Positions 58,101 through 64,000 of a stretch of DNA of 64,000 bases are shown here, in pieces. Each line of letters opens with the position of its first letter. Position 1 is the first letter of the stretch. The notes under the pieces are model-generated. The model was given only the letters and a program-made list of their open reading frames with translations. It was not told where the DNA came from and did not search any database. The translations under genes and the position numbers were made by a program. Location: NCBI GenBank assembly GCA_943737045.1, contig CALSFV010000058.1, forward strand, positions 496,001 to 560,000. The letters run 5' to 3'. This DNA comes from Parapristionchus giblindavisi (Eukaryota > Nematoda > Chromadorea > Rhabditida > Diplogasteridae).

Positions 58101-61100
58101 CGAATCTGGGCTAGCCCCTTGCTTCTGAGTGATTCCCTGGTCTAATCTGGGCTAGCCCCTTGCTTCTGAGTGATACTCTGGTCGAATCTGGACTAGCCCC
58201 TTGCTTCTGAGTGATTCCCTGGTCGAATCTGGGGTAGCCCCTTGCTTCTGAGTGATACCCTGGTCGAATCTGGGCTAGCCCCTTGCTTCTGAGTGATTCC
58301 CTGGTCTAATCCGGGCTAGCCCCTGGCTTCTGAGTGATACTCTGGTCGAATCTGGGCTAGCCCCTTGCTTCTGAGTGATACCCTGGTCGAATCTGGGCTA
58401 GCCCCTTGCTTCTGAGTGATTCCCTGGTCGAATCTGGGCTAGCCCCTTGCTTCTGAGTGATACCCTGGTCGAATCTGGGCTAGCCCCTTGCTTCTGAGTG
58501 ATTCCCTGGTCGAATCTGGACTAGCCCCTTGCTTCTGAGTGATTCCCTGGTCGAATCATTGCTAGCCCCTTGCTTCTGAGTGATTCCCTGGTCGAATCTG
58601 GGCTAGCCCCTTGCTTCTGAGTGATTCCCTGGTCGAATCTGGGCTAGCCCCTTGCTTCTGAGTGATTCCCTGGTCGAATCTGTTCTAGCCCCTTGCTTCT
58701 GAGTGATACCCTGGTCGAATCTGGGCTAGCCCCTTGCTTCTGAGTGATTCCCTGGTCGAATCTGGGCTAGCCCCTTGCTTCTGAGTGATTCCCTGGTCGA
58801 ATCTGGGCTAGCCCCTTGCTTCTGAGTGATTCCCTGGTCGAATCTGGGGTAGCCCCTTGCTTCTGAGTGATACCCTGGTCGAATCTGGGCTAGCCCCTTG
58901 CTTCTGAGTGATTCCCTGGTCGAATCTGGGCTAGCCCCTTGCTTCTGAGTGATTCCCTGGTCGAATCTGGGCTAGCCCCTTGCTTCTGAGTGATTCCCTG
59001 GTCGAATCTGGGCTAGCCCCTTGCTTCTGAGTGATTCCCTGGTCGAATCTGGGGTAGCCCCTTGCTTCTGAGTGATACCCTGGTCGAATCTGGGCTAGCC
59101 CCTTGCTTCTGAGTGATTCCCTGGTCGAATCTGGGCTAGCCCCTTGCTTCTGAGTGATTCCCTGGTCGAATCTGGGCTAGCCCCTTGCTTCTGAGTGATA
59201 CTCTGGTCGAATCTGGGCTAGCGCCTTGCTTCTGAGTGATACCCTGGTCGAATCTGGGCTAGCCCCTTGCTTCTGAGTGATTCCCTGGTCTAATCTGGGC
59301 TAGCCCCTTGCTTCTGAGTGATTCCCTGGTCGAATCATTGCTAGCCCCTTGCTTCTGAGTGATTCCCTGGTCGAATCTGGGCTAGCCCCTTGCTTCTGAG
59401 TGATTCCCTGGTCGAATCTGGGCTAGCCCCTTGCTTCTGAGTGATTCCCTGGTCGAATCTGTTCTAGCCCCTTGCTTCTGAGTGATACCCTGGTCGAATC
59501 TGGGCTAGCCCCTTGCTTCTGAGTGATTCCCTGGTCGAATCTGGGCTAGCCCCTTGCTTCTGAGTGATTCCCTGGTCGAATCTGGGCTAGCCCCTTGCTT
59601 CTGAGTGATTCCCTGGTCGAATCTGGGGTAGCCCCTTGCTTCTGAGTGATTCCCTGGTCGAATCTGGGCTAGCCCCTTGCTTCTGAGTGATTCCCTGGTC
59701 GAATCTGGGCTAGCCCCTTGCTTCTGAGTGATTCCCTGGTCGAATCTGGGGTAGCCCCTTGCTTCTGAGTGATACCCTGGTCGAATCTGGGCTAGCCCCT
59801 TGCTTCTGAGTGATTCCCTGGTCGAATCTGGGCTAGCCCCTTGCTTCTGAGTGATTCCCTGGTCGAATCTGGGCTAGCCCCTTGCTTCTGAGTGATTCCC
59901 TGGTCGAATCTGGGCTAGCCCCTTGCTTCTGAGTGATTCCCTGGTCGAATCTGGGGTAGCCCCTTGCTTCTGAGTGATACCCTGGTCGAATCTGGGCTAG
60001 CCCCTTGCTTCTGAGTGATTCCCTGGTCGAATCTGGGCTAGCCCCTTGCTTCTGAGTGATTCCCTGGTCGAATCTGGGCTAGCCCCTTGCTTCTGAGTGA
60101 TACTCTGGTCGAATCTGGGCTAGCCCCTTGCTTCTGAGTGATTCCCTGGTCGAATCTGGGCTAGCCCCTTGCTTCTGAGTGATTCCCTGGTCGAATCTGG
60201 GCTAGCCCCTTGCTTCTGAGTGATTCCCTGGTCGAATCTGGGGTAGCCCCTTGCTTCTGAGTGATACCCTGGTCGAATCTGGGCTAGCCCCTTGCTTCTG
60301 AGTGATTCCCTGGTCGAATCTGGGCTAGCCCCTTGCTTCTGAGTGATTCCCTGGTCGAATCTGGGGTAGCCCCTTGCTTCTGAGTGATACCCTGGTCGAA
60401 TCTGGGCTAGCCCCTTGCTTCTGAGTGATTCCCTGGTCGAATCTGGGCTAGCCCCTTGCTTCTGAGTGATTCCCTGGTCGAATCTGGGCTAGCCCCTTGC
60501 TTCTGAGTGATTCCCTGGTCGAATCTGGGCTAGCCCCTTGCTTCTGAGTGATTCCCTGGTCGAATCTGGGCTAGCCCCTTGCTTCTGAGTGATTCCCTGG
60601 TCGAATCTGGGCTAGCGCCTTGCTTCTGAGTGATACCCTGGTCGAATCTGGGCTAGCCCCTTGCTTCTGAGTGATTCCCTGGTCTAATCTGGGCTAGCCC
60701 CTTGCTTCTGAGTGATACTCTGGTCGAATCTGGACTAGCCCCTTGCTTCTGAGTGATTCCCTGGTCGAATCTGGGGTAGCGCCTTGCTTCTGAGTGATTC
60801 CCTGGTCTAATCCGGGCTAGCCCCTTGCTTCTGAGTGATTCCCTGGTCTAATCCGGGCTAGCCCCTTGCTTCTGAGTGATACTCTGGTCGAATCTGGGCT
60901 AGCCCCTTGCTTCTGAGTGATACCCTGGTCGAATCTGGGCTAGCCCCTTGCTTCTGAGTGATTCCCTGGTCGAATCTGGGCTAGCCCCTTGCTTCTGAGT
61001 GATACCCTGGTCGAATCTGGGCTAGCCCCTTGCTTCTGAGTGATTCCCTGGTCGAATCTGGACTAGCCCCTTGCTTCTGAGTGATTCCCTGGTCGAATCA

Positions 61101-62773
61101 TTGCTAGCCCCTTGCTTCTGAGTGATACCCTGGTCGAATCTGGGCTAGCCCCTTGCTTCTGAGTGATTCCCTGGTCTAATCTGGGCTAGCCCCTTGCTTC
61201 TGAGTGATACTCTGGTCGAATCTGGACTAGCCCCTTGCTTCTGAGTGATTCCCTGGTCGAATCTGGGGTAGCGCCTTGCTTCTGAGTGATTCCCTGGTCT
61301 AATCCGGGCTAGCCCCTTGCTTCTGAGTGATTCCCTGGTCTAATCCGGGCTAGCCCCTTGCTTCTGAGTGATACTCTGGTCGAATCTGGGCTAGCCCCTT
61401 GCTTCTGAGTGATACCCTGGTCGAATCTGGGCTAGCCCCTTGCTTCTGAGTGATTCCCTGGTCGAATCTGGGCTAGCCCCTTGCTTCTGAGTGATACCCT
61501 GGTCGAATCTGGGCTAGCCCCTTGCTTCTGAGTGATTCCCTGGTCGAATCTGGACTAGCCCCTTGCTTCTGAGTGATTCCCTGGTCGAATCATTGCTAGC
61601 CCCTTGCTTCTGAGTGATTCCCTGGTCGAATCTGGGCTAGCCCCTTGCTTCTGAGTGATTCCCTGGTCGAATCTGGGCTAGCCCCTTGCTTCTGAGTGAT
61701 TCCCTGGTCGAATCTGTTCTAGCCCCTTGCTTCTGAGTGATACCCTGGTCGAATCTGGGCTAGCCCCTTGCTTCTGAGTGATTCCCTGGTCGAATCTGGG
61801 CTAGCCCCTTGCTTCTGAGTGATTCCCTGGTCGAATCTGGGCTAGCCCCTTGCTTCTGAGTGATTCCCTGGTCGAATCTGGGGTAGCCCCTTGCTTCTGA
61901 GTGATACCCTGGTCGAATCTGGGCTAGCCCCTTGCTTCTGAGTGATTCCCTGGTCGAATCTGGGCTAGCCCCTTGCTTCTGAGTGATTCCCTGGTCGAAT
62001 CTGGGCTAGCCCCTTGCTTCTGAGTGATACTCTGGTCGAATCTGGGCTAGCGCCTTGCTTCTGAGTGATACCCTGGTCGAATCTGGGCTAGCCCCTTGCT
62101 TCTGAGTGATTCCCTGGTCTAATCCGGGCTAGCCCCTTGCTTCTGAGTGATACTCTGGTCGAATCTGGGCTAGCCCCTTGCTTCTGAGTGATACCCTGGT
62201 CGAATCTGGACTAGCCCCTTGCTTCTGAGTGATTCCCTGGTCGAATCTGGGGTAGCCCCTTGCTTCTGAGTGATACTCTGGTCGAATCTGGACTAGCCCC
62301 TTGCTTCTGAGTGATTCCCTGGTCGAATCTGGGGTAGCCCCTTGCTTCTGAGTGATACCCTGGTCGAATCTGGGCTAGCCCCTTGCTTCTGAGTGATTCC
62401 CTGGTCTAATCCGGGCTAGCCCCTTGCTTCTGAGTGATACTCTGGTCGAATCTGGGCTAGCCCCTTGCTTCTGAGTGATACCCTGGTCGAATCTGGGCTA
62501 GCCCCTTGCTTCTGAGTGATTCCCTGGTCGAATCTGGGCTAGCCCCTTGCTTCTGAGTGATACCCTGGTCGAATCTGGGCTAGCCCCTTGCTTCTGAGTG
62601 ATTCCCTGGTCTAATCCGGGCTAGCCCCTTGCTTCTGAGTGATACTCTGGTCGAATCTGGGCTAGCCCCTTGCTTCTGAGTGATACCCTGGTCGAATCTG
62701 GGCTAGCCCCTTGCTTCTGAGTGACTCCCTGGTCGAATCTGGGCTAGCCCCTTGCTTCTGAGTGATACTCTGG
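55141..62773. repeat. Divergent edge domain of the satellite
   Basis: From about 55.1 kb rightwards units carry changes I did not see elsewhere: GCTGCTGAGTGTTACC (55171 and 55417, 6 units apart), CCTTGTCGAATATGG (55761 and 56130, 9 units apart), GATACTCTGG (from about 56.9 kb), CTGGGGTAG, TCTAATCCGGG, CTGTTCTAGCC and GAATCATTGC. Cassettes still repeat locally; TCTAATCTGGG is at 60684 and 61176, exactly 12 units apart. More variation at the array end fits homogenisation by unequal exchange, which is least effective at edges. Confidence 0.85.
57498..57537. repeat. 40-bp deleted satellite monomer
   Basis: One C is missing from the CCCC run (CTAGCCCTTGC). It is the third and last length change in the array and lies within the divergent edge domain. 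Confidence 0.88.
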
Positions 62774-62859
62774 AAGGTCCAGCCTGGGGCAACTACAGTT
62801 TGGGCTTTTTGGGCAAAAAAATAAGTACCCTTCAAAATGGTGTGCTCCTCAGCGTCACT
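62774..62859. other. Junction sequence between satellite and palindrome
   Basis: 86 bp that match neither the satellite nor, as far as I can see, the palindrome arm. The switch is abrupt: ...ACTCTGG then AAGGTCCAGCC. It includes a short A run. I see no gene; the frame crossing it on the minus strand runs from satellite into repeat and is not a real gene. Confidence 0.6.
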
Positions 62860-63402
62860 GTGCGCGGTAGCACAACACCTAACTAAAAGCTTAAGTTCCA
62901 AGTTTCAGTCCGCTAGCCCCACTAGGCTGCATGAAGTAGTTCATGCAGCCACTTTGGACGGAGCTTCTACTGCTACGTGGGTTGTTAACTTCAATTTCTA
63001 ATGCATTCTTTTCTGGATTCTACTTCGAGCACAGATGCTGAAAGAATGTCAAGATATACCCGTTGAACCGATGTATAGAAGAAAGAATTGAACGTTATGG
63101 ATCTATGAAGAATCCCCTGCCATGACTCACCGCACCAATGTGCGAATGTGATAAAGATTATTATTATTATTAGCCCCACTAGGAGCTGAGTTATGACACC
63201 CGAAAATCCGGAAAATTGCTCTAATGGTGAAACGCCTAATCTCCGTGGTCTTGCTTGCTGATCAAGGCCAAACCCCCGCAAGTTCTTTCTTGTGCAAAGT
63301 TATGCTGCAGCACCACCTCGGGCTGGGGTGTCATAACACAAATAACAAAGATAATTTAAAAAATATGGGAAAAAAGTTATTTTTTCAAAGTTAAGGTAGA
63401 GG
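62860..63402. repeat. Left arm of large palindrome, interrupted
   Basis: Pairs with 63714-64000 read on the other strand. Without the 244-bp insert and one duplicated 13-mer the arm is 286 bp, against 287 bp on the right. I see two substitutions (near 62909 and 63199) and one A-run length difference. Arms this similar suggest a recent palindromic duplication or a foldback-type element. The pairing may continue beyond the right edge of the window. Confidence 0.93.
62927..63170 (+). mobile_element. 244-bp retroposon-like insertion (SINE or LINE 3' end)
   Basis: It is present in the left palindrome arm and absent from the right arm, so the empty site can be read in the same window. It is flanked by a 13-bp duplication TAGCCCCACTAGG (62914-62926 and 63171-63183) and ends in a short ATT microsatellite tail (about 63157-63170), as many target-primed non-LTR retroposons do. 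Its left end is a hairpin, CTGCATGAA/TTCATGCAG with a 4-nt loop (62927-62948), which extends to 11 bp if two bases assigned to the duplication are counted. I could not identify clear Pol III A and B boxes or a conserved coding remnant, so SINE versus truncated LINE is open. Confidence 0.75.
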
Positions 63403-63713
63403 CGCCAATTTTTGCACAGTAGCAGAACCTCATGCTAGAAGCTTAAGTTCGGAGTTTGAGACCGCTAGCTCATCTGGGAGCTGAGATATAAATTTCCAAA
63501 ATCGAAAAAAAAATTTGAAAAAAAATTTTAAAAGTTAAGCAAAATGCACATTTGCAGAGTGCGGGTGCGCAGGAAGTAACGTGGCGCCTGCGCGAAGTCT
63601 GGTGTGAGGAAATGCGAGGTGGGGTTGCCGAAGCGATCTCAATCAAAAATATTTCTGGAAATCGCCGGGAGTTCCCCGGAACGGGGAAATCCCGGCGATT
63701 TCCAGCAACACTT
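63403..63713. repeat. Palindrome centre with diverged arm copy
   Basis: 311-bp spacer between the arms. Bases 63414-63504 are an older direct copy of the arm start: GCACAGTAGCAGAACC matches GCGCGGTAGCACAACA, both contain AAGCTTAAGTTC, and later GGGAGCTGAG matches AGGAGCTGAG. Identity is roughly 70% by eye. An A/T-rich stretch follows at about 63505-63540. The right third holds a strong hairpin. No gene is supported. Confidence 0.75.
63655..63705. repeat. 51-nt near-perfect hairpin
   Basis: Two 24-bp arms with a 3-nt loop and one mismatch. The left arm begins CTGGAAATCGCCGGGA and the right arm ends CCCGGCGATTTCCAG. It is GC-rich in an AT-rich setting. It may be a small palindromic mobile element or the core of the larger foldback repeat. 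Confidence 0.85.
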
Positions 63714-64000
63714 CCTCTACCTTAACTTTGAAAAAATAACTTTTTTTCCCATATTTTTTAAATTATCTTTGTTATTTGTGTTATGACACCCCAGCCCGAG
63801 GTGGTGCTGCAGCATAACTTTGCACAAGAAAGAACTTGCGGGGGTTTGGCCTTGATCAGCAAGCAAGACCACGGAGATTAGGCGTTTCACCATTAGAGCA
63901 ATTTTCCGGATTTTCGGATGTCATAACTCAGCTCCTAGTGGGGCTAGCGGGCTGAAACTTGGAACTTAAGCTTTTAGTTAGGTGTTGTGCTACCGCGCAC
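63714..64000. repeat. Right arm of large palindrome
   Basis: Reverse complement of the left arm and uninterrupted, so it shows the pre-insertion state of the retroposon site. It runs to the last base of the window, so its true end is unknown. The short plus-strand frame at 63604-63786 lies across the hairpin and this arm and is not credible as a gene. Confidence 0.93.

Larger units (their letters stand above)
27584..62773. repeat. 41-bp satellite array, right block
   Basis: The same unit in the same orientation and register. After 21 nt that complete the interrupted monomer there are 857 full units and a last 29-nt partial that diverges after TCTGG at 62773. Marker variants lie at exact multiples of 41. 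The monomer GATAACC...GAAACT, for example, has its ATAACC at 37347, 39561, 43907, 44399, 45096, 46572, 48745, 49237, 49811, 50303, 51000, 52599, 53501 and 54238, with one 1-bp shift caused by the 40-bp unit at 54055. There are no insertions of other sequence and no inverted units in 35 kb. Confidence 0.98.

Noticed and set aside
62662..62901. Minus-strand 79-codon frame at the array edge
   Set aside because: Starts in palindrome sequence and ends inside satellite monomers; composition is that of the repeats.
62991..63281. Minus-strand 96-codon frame
   Set aside because: Runs across the retroposon insert, its ATT tail (an isoleucine run) and the palindrome arm; chance frame.
63604..63786. Plus-strand 60-codon frame
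   Set aside because: Crosses the 51-nt hairpin and the right palindrome arm; no start context or domain support.

Overview
The window is eukaryotic and almost gene-free. It is a 41-bp satellite array of about 53.4 kb that runs off the left edge and ends at 62773. One intact BEL/Pao LTR retrotransposon (18262-27583, minus strand) interrupts it, and 1.2 kb of palindromic dispersed repeat follows. A nematode is the most likely source: BEL/Pao elements are metazoan, the third gene of the element has 46-58 nt introns (plus one of 107 nt), and the flank has the palindrome-rich style of nematode repeats. This assignment is inferred, not proven.

Satellite: counting from fixed variant markers gives 445 full monomers left of the element, one monomer split by it, and 857 full monomers plus a 29-bp partial on the right. 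Only three monomers have altered length (37, 40 and 40 bp). Point variants are arranged in higher-order cassettes. Marker spacings are always whole multiples of 41, and a 12-monomer (492 bp) spacing recurs in separate parts of the array. From about 55.1 kb to the right end new variants appear, as expected for an array edge. No reading frame crosses the array.

Retrotransposon: two 684-bp LTRs that look identical are flanked by the 5-bp target duplication GAGTG. Deleting the element and one GAGTG restores both the monomer and the local order of variants. Read on the minus strand the order is 5' LTR, tRNA primer site, a single 1906-codon Gag-Pol frame (Gag, zinc knuckles, protease, RT, RNase H, integrase), a roughly 490-bp gap, a five-exon gene, polypurine tract, 3' LTR. 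The five-exon gene is the most unusual item. Its exons join in one open frame of about 395 codons through four GT-AG introns. The product has a predicted coiled coil and a C-terminal cluster of three zinc knuckles laid out like the Gag cluster of the same element. It sits where related elements carry an envelope gene but shows no envelope features.

Right flank (62774-64000): a palindrome with roughly 286-bp arms (the right arm may continue past the window), a 311-bp centre holding a 51-nt perfect-type hairpin and a diverged copy of the arm, and a 244-bp retroposon-like insert with a 13-bp duplication in the left arm only. The short reading frames there are not genes.
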